Source: Crossaster papposus (Eukaryota > Echinodermata > Asteroidea > Velatida > Solasteridae). From it: DNA of 64,000 nt. Positions within the stretch are counted from its first letter, which is position 1, and each line of letters opens with the position of its first letter. The notes beneath the pieces were generated by a model that was given only the letters and a program-made list of their open reading frames with translations, searched no databases and was not told the DNA's origin. Positions 57,801-64,000 of this stretch are shown here, one piece after another. The DNA lies in NCBI GenBank assembly GCA_037893245.1, contig JBAIAA010000074.1, positions 620,001-684,000 on the forward strand, read 5' to 3'. The position numbers and the translations under genes were made by a program.

Positions 57801-60800
57801 CAATCTTCAGCATCTGGGCCTAACCAAACGCGTCACACACCAACTTGACCATCTCTCCCAACTTGGAACTGTACCAACTTGAGTTTGGGCTGTCCCAAGT
57901 TGGTACGGGTCAATCTTTAGTTAGGACAATGGTCAAACCGGGGGGTAACGTAAGTTAAGCAGTTCAAACAAAACCACAAATGTGACCCGCTCTGCAAAAA
58001 TGAGTCTGATCTGCATAATACATTTTCATGCAAAGGACTGCATGCAAAGGTGATTTTTCTTTTAACAAATAAAGTTTTGGTTTTAAGAAATGTTGGTTTC
58101 TCCGACATCTATTTAATTCAGAACTGATCGTTTGAAAAGGTTGTTTTGATCCTTAAAGTAGATTTAATCAAGGTTGTTGTCATCCTCCAACCATAGCATC
58201 CAATGAAGCACTACAATTATAAATCTACATTTCTGTTCAAAGACATTTTTAATATAACTGAGAAAAAGCAAATGCATTACACTACAGAGTTGTGCCATAT
58301 ATCAAATAAAAGCTTATTTCCTGCTCTTTCTGACCAACTGTAAAACTTAAAAAATAATTTTTAACAAATCAAACTCATTTTTGCAGACTGGGTCACAAAT
58401 AATCAAAATTGTTGCAATTTCTTGCAAAGCTGAATAATTTCAGTGGCGTAACATGTTGGGGCGATTCTACCTCAATTGCAAAGCTATCCAGTGGTTCAGC
58501 GTATCGACACTCCGTCATGCGATCGTGTAGGCTGTCGATGATTTCCTTCACAATGCCTGGTGGGATTGTCATGGGGGCATCGTCGGCCGTTGTTGTTTTC
58601 AAGCAGTAGCGAAGAGAGCACTCAATACGCGTGATCTGACAGAGACCGGCTGACTGGCACATAGAGACAGCATTGGTCGACCAGGCCGTAGAGAAATTGA
58701 GCCTGTCGGAAGATAATGGCATATAAAAAATAAAACATGTTTAGCGTCACCGCCCGCTTCATTTTTAGGGGCTGCCTCCTTTTTTTTTCTTTTTTTTTCT
58801 TTTTTGAAAAAATGATAAATTTGACCATTTTGGTAAAAACAAAATTATTATTATTATTTTTGTTAAGATAATAAAATTTTAAGATCGTATTTTAGACTTT
58901 AGCATCACTGTGTACATGCTCTGGAAATATATTTTTTTCTAATAGGAAGGCTAGGGTGTGACGTGTAGTCGTGTACGGTGCATACATGATCAACCCACAT
59001 GAATTTTATTTGTAATCGTGGGTGAACCATGTTTAGTTTTAATTGGAAGATATGGTGTGACATGTTCACTACATGACTCGAATTAAGATGTGTCGGGCGG
59101 CCATTTTGAAAAAGAAAAAGAAAAAGGGCTTCCTCCTTCCTTTAAAAAAAAAGGATGATGCTAAACATTAGGCCTAATGGCATATCATCAACAGTCGACA
59201 GTCCTAAATCTACCATTTTCAATAAAACAATTCTACCAAGTTCTATAGATACACAAATAATTTCTTTAGAGTTTTCTATAGATTCTATAGATTTTCTATT
59301 ATACATGTAGTTTTCTATAAATTCTATAGAGTTTTATTAAAAAATTTACTTGCTTATGTGGCCCTTTTATATAAAGGTAAGATATGTTTTTAATATTCAC
59401 TTTGAACTGACTCGGGATGTTATTGTAGGAATTTGCAAAAGTAGCTTGTGTAAAATATGCTTTAGGTTTATAACAAGAATCCACACAAAAATGTTTCACT
59501 GGCTTCCAGAGTTTAACTAATAGTCATAAATTGACAGTTTAACCCCTAACTCCCTAGTATAATTTACTAGGAACCATACCCACCCTTTTACACTGAAAAA
59601 AAATATAAACGCCCACAAAAATATAAATGCCCACAAAAATATAAACGCCCCCAAAATGATTATTTGTCTTTATTTGAGGAATTGAGGATTTAAGGAATTG
59701 CTCAGTGATGCAGTGATTCCACCCACATCTGTTTACAAATCAAGACAAATAACCATTTTTGGGGCGTTTATATTTTTGTGGGCGTTTATATTTTTGTGGG
59801 CGTTTATATTTTGGTTCAGTGTATACATGGCAAACTGTTGGACTCTGATTCTGGAGGTATGCCTAACCCAGTGTAAAAAGACAATCAGTTTAGGGGTCCA
59901 GTAACCAATTCCAATAAAACCTGCCTAAGCACAAATAGTTGCTTAAGCACAAAAACCCTTGTTTGGTAAATCAATTTAGGAGCCACAATTCCATTGATCG
60001 TTATGCTAAGCTAACAACAGCTAATCACAAATAATATACATCCCATTGAGTTGTGGCTGGTAAGTTTTACTAAGCAAGATTGTTTTGTGCTTAAAGGGAT
60101 CGTATATGTTTAGTATTTGGAACCCACTGTTTGTTTCAATCCTATATAGTTATAGATATATACCATAAAACTAACCTGTACACATTTCATTTCAAAAGGT
60201 GACAGCGATTTTGAGATATTGCCGAAAATCTGGAGCGGTTATGTCCATGCAGGAAGAATAATCTGCATTGGAATACACAATCTGAGAAACGTCACGGCAG
60301 TAACGCTTCTCAAATTCAAATTTTTGTGGATAAAAAAGTGATATTTTTTCCATAACCGCAGTACTTCGAAGTGAAAAGTTTCTAAAAATCCATTATTCCA
60401 TCCAAAGCTGCTGTACTTCTTACCAAGTAACTAGTAAGTTTTTATTGCCATTAATTTTTTGAGTAATTACAAAACGTATACAATCCCTTTAAGCAATTTT
60501 TATGCTTAACCAGTTCGCGCCGGATGACGTATATAAACGCAAAGTTTTCCACAAATTCAAAACGGATGACACATAAACACGCCAAGTTCAAGTTCGGAAT
60601 TGTCTGTCAGCAGCGAGGGTGTGCTTCCCGGCACTATCGGCCTGAACCCGCTTCGGTTAAGCAGCTCTATGAAATTGGCCACTGTGTTAGAGTTTGATTG
60701 GATGGGGATTGTTAGAGTTAATTAATATCCTCATTCAGTCTGGTTCAAACTAAGACTTTTCCGGTTGTGAATTAAATGACCAAATCAACTAACCTTGGAC

Positions 60801-62015
60801 CTATTTCAATGATAACCTCATGTTCTGAAGTGTTGCCATCACCCAGGATGGATTTAGAAGCCAAAGTGTTGCTCTCAAACGGAGTAGCTAGGATCCAGTT
60901 TAACACTTGTAGGTCCCCCTCTTTCAAAGAATCTTCCGATTTAAGAGAAATTTTGATAAATAATGTATGCATTCTTTATTATTGACAATATTTTGAAATG
61001 ATAATCTTCAAAGTAAACAAAGAAATTGGCAAGTCGGGACTCGAACCAGCGACCTCCTTTGGGTTTATTTGTGTATGAAATGATAATCTAGAAGCAGGTA
61101 GCTAAAGGCATCATGTTTTACATAAATTTGGTTAAGTAGTGACCTCAAAGGTAGGCCCGCCACCAAGGAGCTGGGCCCCCCGGTGATTAATTGGGCCCCC
61201 AATGTGATTAATTGGCCCCCCATCTGTCAAACCCATAACTATTAAAGCATAAAGTGTTTTTTTTTTCTTGTGATGTATAGTTCTTCCCCCCCCCCCCATG
61301 CCTGCAGGCCTGCTCAGAGGTAACATAATTTAATCTGACCTGCAACGTCAATTCTCAACCACATTTTATGCAAAACGCGATGCGTGAGCATACCACCAGG
61401 GGCCAATTTCATAGAGCTGCTAAGCACACAAATTTGCTTAGCACAAAAAAGTATCGCTCATTAAAAACAGGTTAACAGCCAACATTTTACGGATTTTTCA
61501 CGCTAATCCAAAAACCTGCTGATTATCAATCGAAAACAATAAAGATCACGTACAAATTTGGTCTGTAACCTTGTTTTTGCCAAGGACAAATTTTCATGCT
61601 AAGCAAATTTGTGTGCTTAGCAGCTCTATGAAATTGGCCCCTGGCACATTTGTAAACAGAGGGCACATCATCTATGTTTGACCAAAAAACCTTTGAACAA
61701 AAAATCCTCCACAACTGTGAGTTACAAAGAAAAAGGTGTTTGACTGGTTGCAGCGCGATACACCGATGGCTTTATGATCGAGCGTTAGCGCAACGCGATT
61801 GACCGATCGTACACACCGACCGATCGTGCCGAACATCTCTACATAAATGAGTTGTAAGACTTCTTACCACTGTCTGGGACTTCTACATTGTAGCATATTT
61901 CTGTCTTAAGCTCCACCCGACCTGCGTCTTTGAGCAGAGATTTGACTCGTTTCAGACACGCCGCGGCTGCCCCGGCCTGTATGCCGGGGCTATTGTAGAA
62001 ATGTAAAACTGCCAT
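30412..62015 (-). CDS. PFAS: PFAS: phosphoribosylformylglycinamidine synthase (24 coding exons)
   Basis: This cytosolic enzyme makes FGAM from FGAR, glutamine and ATP, the fourth step of purine synthesis. Exons: 62015-61868, 60932-60794, 58702-58471, 56736-56658, 55761-55653, 54535-54395, 53551-53424, 52795-52667, 52265-51996, 49883-49653, 49206-48983, 48068-47931, 46395-46264, 44903-44673, 43729-43549, 41991-41908, 40671-40516, 39708-39592, 38443-38292, 37455-37254, 35994-35773, 34687-34526, 33565-33410, 30722-30412. The total is 4074 nt (1357 aa; human 1338). Visible in order: N-terminal PurS-like region (MAVLHFY), linker, synthase signatures ([34 protein letters not shown]), then the glutaminase domain with nucleophile Cys in [10 protein letters not shown] (exon 22) and His/Glu of MPHPER (exon 24). 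Intron 9 starts with GC (ACTG|GCAAGT). The first ATG lies 8 nt after an acceptor (minus-strand AG at 62025-62024), so at least one upstream exon must exist. AATAAA on the minus strand at 30358-30353 is the likely poly(A) signal. Confidence 0.96.
31497..32271. mobile_element. TTAA-flanked fold-back element, about 775 bp
   Basis: TTAAAGGGAAATTCCAGG at the left and GGAGTTTCCCTTTAA at the right. An inner inverted pair ATGACGTAGTGTCTGCACC (about 31692) is inverted near 32068. It is in PFAS intron 23. Confidence 0.65.
32333..32692 (-). mobile_element. tRNA-derived SINE, related to family 1
   Basis: Shares CCATCTCAGCTCCCTGGGGAG with family 1 but has a different tRNA-like head on the right, with B box (minus) GGGTTCGAGTCCCGG. 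The AAT-rich tail is on the left. Confidence 0.7.
32735..32892 (-). mobile_element. SINE fragment, GGTTCGAACCC head
   Basis: Carries GGTTCGAACCCGGGTCATAG and AACCGCTACGCCAACCTGA. The same module is at 48135-48411 and 48655-48755. Confidence 0.6.
33128..33369 (+). mobile_element. TTAA MITE family A
   Basis: Full-length plus copy between TTAA sites. Its right end is about 40 bp from PFAS exon 23. Confidence 0.87.
33632..34069. mobile_element. TGTGACC-type fold-back element
   Basis: TGTGACCCGCTCCATCGAAA at the left is inverted as GATGGAGCGGGTCACA at the right. Close relative at 51474-51913. Confidence 0.78.
34290..34365 (-). repeat. Degenerate tRNA-like sequence
   Basis: On the minus strand, GCTTAGTTGGTAGAAC resembles an A box and GGTTCTAATCC a B box, with a T run after. 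The T stem does not pair properly, so this is a SINE or tRNA relic and not a tRNA gene. Confidence 0.4.
35080..35478 (+). mobile_element. TTAA MITE family B with poly(G)
   Basis: TTAAAGGTAGGATACACCATT to GGTGTATCCTACCTTTA. A long G run at about 35137-35153 replaces the usual TTTGGGGG. Confidence 0.86.
36236..36392. mobile_element. Short TGTGACC-type palindrome
   Basis: TGTGACCCAGCACGAGTAAA pairs with TTTACTCGTGCTGGGTCACA almost perfectly over 157 bp. Confidence 0.8.
36490..36602 (+). repeat. Unclassified dispersed repeat
   Basis: Related to 12483-12585 (TTGTGGGGACCTC, CATTGTGTTCAGG, TCCACAGGGTACC). Confidence 0.5.
36828..37222 (-). mobile_element. tRNA-derived SINE
   Basis: The head on the right has minus-strand GGAGTGTCGTGGCCGAGCGG (A box) and GAGTTCGAGTCTCGG (B box). 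The left end is a (TTA)n tail. It stops 30 bp from PFAS exon 20. Confidence 0.75.
37490..37731 (+). mobile_element. TTAA MITE family A
   Basis: Full-length plus copy. Its left TTAA is 35 bp from PFAS exon 20. Confidence 0.86.
37799..38044 (-). mobile_element. TTAA MITE family A
   Basis: Full-length reverse copy 67 bp after the previous one. Confidence 0.86.
38549..38771 (+). repeat. 9-bp minisatellite CTAATCCTC, about 24 units
   Basis: Near-perfect (CTAATCCTC)n with a few CATAATCCT variants. It lies in PFAS intron 18, about 106 bp upstream of the exon 19 acceptor. The open frame of repeated Arg-Arg-Ile across it is an artefact of the 9-bp period. Confidence 0.97.
39130..39516 (+). mobile_element. 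TTAA MITE family B, full length
   Basis: TTAA on both sides. The central GCGATCGCCGTACGGCGATCGC palindrome is intact, making this a good consensus copy. Confidence 0.9.
39903..40208 (+). mobile_element. TTAA MITE family B, internal deletion
   Basis: Both termini are present. The centre between GATGCCG and CGCGATCG is deleted. Confidence 0.87.
40780..41021 (+). mobile_element. TTAA MITE family A nested in fold-back
   Basis: Splits GCTGC-TTAA-GCA of the host element, leaving one TTAA on each side. Confidence 0.9.
41163..41396 (+). mobile_element. TTAA MITE family B nested in fold-back
   Basis: Shortened copy with both TTAA ends. The host fold-back sequence resumes on the right. Confidence 0.82.
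42187..42400 (+). mobile_element. tRNA-derived SINE, family 4
   Basis: GGTTCAAATCC is a B box. The body includes CCTTGGGCAAGCCACTTCACC and TGCGATGGACTAGCATCCCA, typical of tRNA-headed SINEs. Confidence 0.7.
42417..42457 (+). mobile_element. TTAA MITE family A, left end only
   Basis: TTAACCAGTTTGCGCCGGATG to TATATAAA, then unrelated sequence. Confidence 0.6.
42644..42884 (+). mobile_element. TTAA MITE family A
   Basis: Full-length plus copy between TTAA sites. Confidence 0.87.
42952..43522. mobile_element. GGGCCAATTTCATAGAGCTGC fold-back
   Basis: GGGCCCAATTTCATAGAGCTGC pairs with the GCATCTCTATGAAATTGGGCC end. The interior has GCTTAAGC motifs. The right edge is 26 bp from the PFAS exon 15 donor. 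Confidence 0.78.
43860..44094 (-). mobile_element. TTAA MITE family A
   Basis: Reverse copy with TTAA on both sides and a small internal deletion. Confidence 0.85.
44500..44624. repeat. 125-bp hairpin
   Basis: ATAACAGTGTGAGGACCCAG pairs with CTGGATCCTCGCACTGTTAT, and TGGGGGATG with CATCCCCCA. It ends 48 bp from PFAS exon 14. Confidence 0.75.
45370..45690 (-). mobile_element. TTAA MITE family B
   Basis: Reverse copy with TTAA on both sides and a shortened centre. Confidence 0.87.
45730..45790 (-). repeat. tRNA-like SINE fragment
   Basis: Minus-strand GGGTTCGAGTCCTTAC is a B-box-like motif. No A box or body is seen. Confidence 0.35.
45857..46070. mobile_element. TTAA-flanked MITE, TIR CCCTTTG
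   Basis: TTAACCCTTTGCACTCGG at the left against CTGAGTTTAAAGGGTTAA at the right. About 214 bp. Confidence 0.6.
46545..46787 (-). mobile_element. TTAA MITE family A
   Basis: Full-length reverse copy between TTAA sites. Confidence 0.87.
47245..47860 (-). mobile_element. TTAA MITE family A split by a fold-back element
   Basis: The left two thirds of a diverged family A copy run from TTAACCAGTTCGCGCC to about 47420. A TGTGACC element intervenes, and a short CCCGACGCGTAGTGGTT tail follows. Confidence 0.6.
47425..47828. mobile_element. TGTGACC-type fold-back nested in family A
   Basis: TGTGACCTGGCACCCCGAAA at the left against TTTCGTGGTGCCAGGTCACA at the right, with ATAT-like sequence on both flanks. 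Confidence 0.75.
48135..48411 (-). mobile_element. tRNA-derived SINE, GGTTCGAACCC type
   Basis: Starts with TTTCTGGTAATGAAACCAAG and ends with AACCGCTACGCCAACCTGA, with a B-box-like motif (plus GATTTGAACCC) between them. It lies in PFAS intron 11. Confidence 0.65.
48541..48756. mobile_element. Rearranged SINE pieces
   Basis: A reversed piece of the previous SINE (CTTGGTTTCATTACCAGAAA) is joined to a direct copy of its head module (GATTTGAACCCGGGTCATAG). Confidence 0.55.
49318..49379 (+). repeat. Poly(T) and poly(G) tracts
   Basis: Long T run followed, after GAGACAGGGGT, by a G run of about 20. Both are in PFAS intron 10. Confidence 0.9.
49396..49631 (+). mobile_element. TTAA MITE family A
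   Basis: Plus copy between TTAA sites; its right end is about 22 bp from PFAS exon 10. Confidence 0.87.
50495..51045. mobile_element. Long imperfect palindrome
   Basis: TAGATTTGCTAAACTATACA and GTTAGGATATACTGAACATG at the left are inverted at the right as GTATAGTTTAGCAAATCTA and CATGTTGAGTATATCCTAAC. An open frame of 64 codons begins in the right arm (50995). Confidence 0.65.
51262..51947. mobile_element. GGGCCAATTTCATAGAGCTGC fold-back, interrupted
   Basis: GGGGCCAATTTCATGGAGCTGC pairs with GCAGCTCTATGAAATTGGCCCC. It is split by the TGTGACC element at 51474-51913. The right edge is 48 bp from the GC donor of PFAS exon 9. Confidence 0.78.
51474..51913. mobile_element. TGTGACC-type fold-back nested in another fold-back
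   Basis: TGTGACCCGCTCCATTGTAA at the left and GATGGAGCGGGTCACA at the right. GAATAAGTC is inverted inside. Confidence 0.78.
52899..53112 (+). mobile_element. TTAA MITE family A
   Basis: Plus copy with a left TTAA. The right TTAA is lost after GGCGCGAACTGG. Confidence 0.83.
54051..54254 (+). mobile_element. hAT-type MITE, family C, copy 2
   Basis: CATACGAAGC to GCTTGGTATA. The flanks CTTTCTAA (54043-54050) and CTTTCTCA (54255-54262) match at 7 of 8 positions. Confidence 0.72.
54582..54822 (-). mobile_element. TTAA MITE family A
   Basis: Reverse copy between TTAA sites. Its left end is 46 bp upstream of PFAS exon 6. Confidence 0.87.
56142..56532. mobile_element. TGTGACC-type fold-back element
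   Basis: TGTGACCTGTCATTACAAAA pairs with TTTTGTGATGACAGGTCACA, and AGCGTAAAGTCG is inverted inside. Confidence 0.78.
57027..57253 (+). mobile_element. hAT-type MITE, family C, copy 3
   Basis: Bounded by ATTGTAAA on both sides (57019-57026, 57254-57261), which is part of the family B host sequence. CATATGAAGC start. Long poly(C) tracts lie inside. Confidence 0.82.
57278..57520 (+). mobile_element. TTAA MITE family A nested in family B
   Basis: Inserted at the single TTAA of the host GGTCAG-TTAA-ACRATATTTAC, which is duplicated on both sides. Confidence 0.92.
57981..58397. mobile_element. TGTGACC-type fold-back element
   Basis: TGTGACCCGCTCTGCAAAAATG at the left and CATTTTTGCAGACTGGGTCACA at the right. 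It ends 73 bp from PFAS exon 3. Confidence 0.75.
58738..59169. mobile_element. Fold-back element, TIR TGTTTAGC
   Basis: TGTTTAGCGTCACC at the left against ATGATGCTAAACA at the right. CTCCTTTTTT / AAAAAGG runs sit inside. Confidence 0.5.
59591..59821. mobile_element. Tc1/mariner-like MITE with GGGCGTTTATATTTTTGTG repeats
   Basis: CACTGAAA... and ...TTCAGTG ends are flanked by TA on both sides (59589-59590, 59822-59823). Each arm holds three tandem 19-bp GGGCGTTTATATTTTTGTG-type units. Confidence 0.65.
60091..60493. mobile_element. TTAA-flanked MITE, TIR AGGGATCGTATA
   Basis: TTAAAGGGATCGTATATG at the left and CGTATACAATCCCTTTAA at the right, inserted inside the host GCTTAAGC. Confidence 0.7.
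60506..60660 (+). mobile_element. TTAA MITE family A, internally shortened
   Basis: Left end intact; lost after CCTGAACCCGCTTCGG. TTAA is on both sides and host sequence resumes as GCAGCTCTATG. Confidence 0.8.
61020..61075 (-). repeat. tRNA-like SINE fragment
   Basis: Minus-strand GCTGGTTCGAGTCCCGAC is a good B-box/T-arm-like block. No tRNA body accompanies it. Confidence 0.4.
61399..61641. mobile_element. GGGCCAATTTCATAGAGCTGC fold-back, uninterrupted
   Basis: Both arms are complete: GGGGCCAATTTCATAGAGCTGC and GCAGCTCTATGAAATTGGCCCC around 200 bp. It serves as the empty reference for the interrupted copies. Confidence 0.85.
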
Positions 62016-62096
62016 TTGAAATCCTGCATTAATTTTAAAAAAAATATATAAAAAAAATGACTCTGGAACTTTAGAGGGCTTAACTATAGAATGCAG

Positions 62097-62313
62097 GGCC
62101 CAGCAAGGCCCACTCACAACTCTCAACTTTATTTACCCTATGACATAGAATTGAGTGGCCCAGGTTGTATTCTATGGGTATTGGGGTATATAGGGTTAGG
62201 GTTAGAGTTAGGGTAAGGGTTAGAGTTAGGGTAAGGGTAAGGGTTAGGGTCAGTCCATTCTATGTCCTAGGGTAAATAAAGTCGAGAGTTGTGAGTGGGC
62301 CCTTACTAGGCAT
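62097..62313. repeat. Palindrome enclosing TTAGGG-like repeats
   Basis: Arms of about 45 bp (GGCCCACTCACAACTCTCAA and inverse TCGAGAGTTGTGAGTGGGCC) enclose degenerate TTAGGG/TAAGGG/TTAGAG repeats at about 62189-62253. Confidence 0.8.
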
Positions 62314-63960
62314 GATCATATTTATTTGTCATGTTCGTATCCCAGAATTTCAATTTCAATATCCCAAACTTTTGGGCTTCTGCCTAGCCTCAGGCAACAT
62401 GGACGTTTAAACAGCATGTAGATAAAACAGACATCAACTACAGTTTATTGTTGAAATCAGTTATGTTGATAACTTACAAAAACACATGACTACAGTAACA
62501 TAGCCTATGGCTATTCCTTCGTGTAGTTAGGAATTCTCAGCCAAAATACTCATTTTTCTCGCATCAAAACAATGTTTTAGCTAAAGTAATTAGCCAAGGC
62601 ATTCTTCCTCAGACATGACAGATAACCCTAAACCCCATTTTTCTCTAAACTTGTTTTTTTTTCAGATTTGTATCCGCATTAATAGTGAACGTACAATAGA
62701 GGACATGGTCCACGATTGACAGAAAGTCCACGATTGAAAATCGTGTACAAAACCTATGAAAGGCCTTCCAAAAACGTAAGCCGTTCAAAGTACATCTGTA
62801 AGTGTAAAATAAAAAAAAAGAGGGGCAGGCCGCGCCAGGGTTGGAAGGTGTTTACTGAGTGTGTGGACACATGACATGGTCATGGGTCCACAAAGTATTG
62901 AATGCTTGTTGTAAACGATAATTTAATTATTAGCATCTGGGTGGGGCCTTAGTAAACAATTTCAACAGTATTAAAAAGCCTACATAATTAAAATACCGAA
63001 GTTGATCACCGATGTTACCCGTACTTCTGCAACTGCAAGAAATCTAAACAACAGCAACACATGGCACGCACGGCGGATTTAGTAATACGTAAAGCGCGCG
63101 ACTTAATCTATATATAGACTGGTTTCTTGGTAAATTGTGTTGACAATAATGTATCAGAAGTCTAGGTGTCAACACCAAAAAGTGACTGAATAGTCCGTCC
63201 GAGCCGTGAAATATGAAGTGCGCCACCACTTTATGATCTAGTTCAAGTTCAACTTCAAGTAAAAACATGATGCATTCAAAAATTGAAGTGAAGATTTGCT
63301 GGAAAAACTCCCTTGCTTGTACTAGCACTAGTTCAAATGGATATATAGGTGAGTTGTACGAGCCACAGAGTTCTAGTTTTCCTTCCTCCATGTTAAAACC
63401 AAACTGACTGTCGCACATTTTTGTATTCCTTCTGTCGCACCATGGAGAAATGGTCGCACGTATACCTCCTGTCATGCCTAGCCCTGGCTGTGTGCCAAAA
63501 TCGAGACACATTGGGTTTTTTTTCTTTTTTTCCCAGGCCCACTGTGGCATCATATCATACATCATGTACATCGGTTTTGTACAATTTGTATGTAGGCTTA
63601 TATTGACGAATTAATGTTACTGTATAGTAAATCCCAACCAACTTGATTTAGAATTTAGTCTTAGTTTTACTTATTCTGGATCCAGGTGGATTCGGACTGA
63701 ATTATTGATTATAATCATGATCTGATTAGTAAGTAATGGCTGCAGCTTTACATATTAATACTAATATAGTAATATTTCTTAGATTTTTCAAAAGTTGGCA
63801 TTAATATCACAAATTAGAAAATTATTTATTTTATATATATATAGAGACTTTAATTTTTCTTTATTTTGACTTTTAACCATAACAATGGCGCTTTGAAAAT
63901 ACAAAGAGAACTGTTTGTTTACAAAGATTACAATATAAAACATTTGCCTTTCAGATTTAC
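62314..63960. other. PFAS upstream region
   Basis: No homologous coding sequence seen. At least one PFAS 5' exon and the promoter must lie here or beyond the window, since the start-codon exon begins with an acceptor. A long chance frame (63044-63571, minus) has no recognisable domain. Confidence 0.5.
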
Positions 63961-64000
63961 CATGGCGGCAACACTCCGCGACCATTTCCAACCAGTAAAT

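Larger units (their letters stand above)
59925..60680. mobile_element. GCTTAAGC fold-back with two TTAA insertions
   Basis: Fold-back host (CTAAGCACAAATAGTTGC ... GCAGCTCTATGAAATTGGCC) with an unrelated TTAA element at 60091-60493 and a family A copy at 60506-60660. The left tip is missing. Confidence 0.72.

Noticed and set aside
62189..62253. Chromosome end
   Set aside because: The TTAGGG-like repeats are short, degenerate, and flanked on both sides by unique sequence and inverted arms; they are interstitial.
63044..63571. 175-codon minus-strand frame upstream of PFAS
   Set aside because: No domain or family signature, low-complexity start, no splice support. It is treated as chance, though it lies where a PFAS 5' exon might be.

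Overview
The window is animal nuclear DNA: three intron-rich genes separated and filled by very many short, palindromic, non-autonomous transposons. The protein sequences are closest, from memory, to vertebrate orthologues. The repeat content (TTAA-flanked MITEs, fold-back elements whose tips read GGGCCAATTTCATAGAGCTGC, tRNA-derived SINEs) suggests an invertebrate deuterostome. I think an echinoderm is most likely, but I do not claim a species.

Genes. (1) MOSPD2, minus strand, 14 exons between 20387 and 3933, about 551 aa: CRAL-TRIO domain, acidic linker, MSP domain and C-terminal membrane anchor. (2) FANCB, plus strand, 8 exons between 20818 and 28219, about 924 aa: Fanconi anaemia core-complex subunit B. 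(3) PFAS, minus strand, 24 coding exons between 62015 and 30412, about 1357 aa: phosphoribosylformylglycinamidine synthase. I derived all exon boundaries by matching splice sites and reading-frame phase; all 43 junctions keep frame. MOSPD2 and FANCB are divergent, with 430 bp between start codons. FANCB and PFAS converge, with 2.2 kb between stop codons. The three genes share no pathway: ER contact-site tethering, DNA crosslink repair and de novo purine synthesis.

Layout. 1-3.9 kb: repeats and a possible retroelement remnant downstream of MOSPD2. 3.9-20.4 kb: MOSPD2, whose introns hold hAT-, Harbinger- and Mutator-like elements, a 40-bp satellite of about 29 units and a GAGTC-rich tandem array. 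20.4-20.8 kb: putative bidirectional promoter. 20.8-28.2 kb: FANCB. 28.2-30.4 kb: convergent spacer with MITEs. 30.4-62.0 kb: PFAS. 62.0-64 kb: PFAS upstream region with a palindrome around telomere-like repeats and a possible upstream exon at the window edge.

The most informative non-genic signal is the transposon structure. Two TTAA-flanked MITE families (22 and 12 copies found here) insert into one another and into other fold-back elements, leaving the host repeat readable on both sides. In places successive elements share a single TTAA, forming chains. Other families show clear 8-bp (hAT-type), 9-bp (Mutator-type) and 3-bp (Harbinger-type) target duplications. I found no CRISPR array, rRNA gene, intact tRNA gene or complete transposase.
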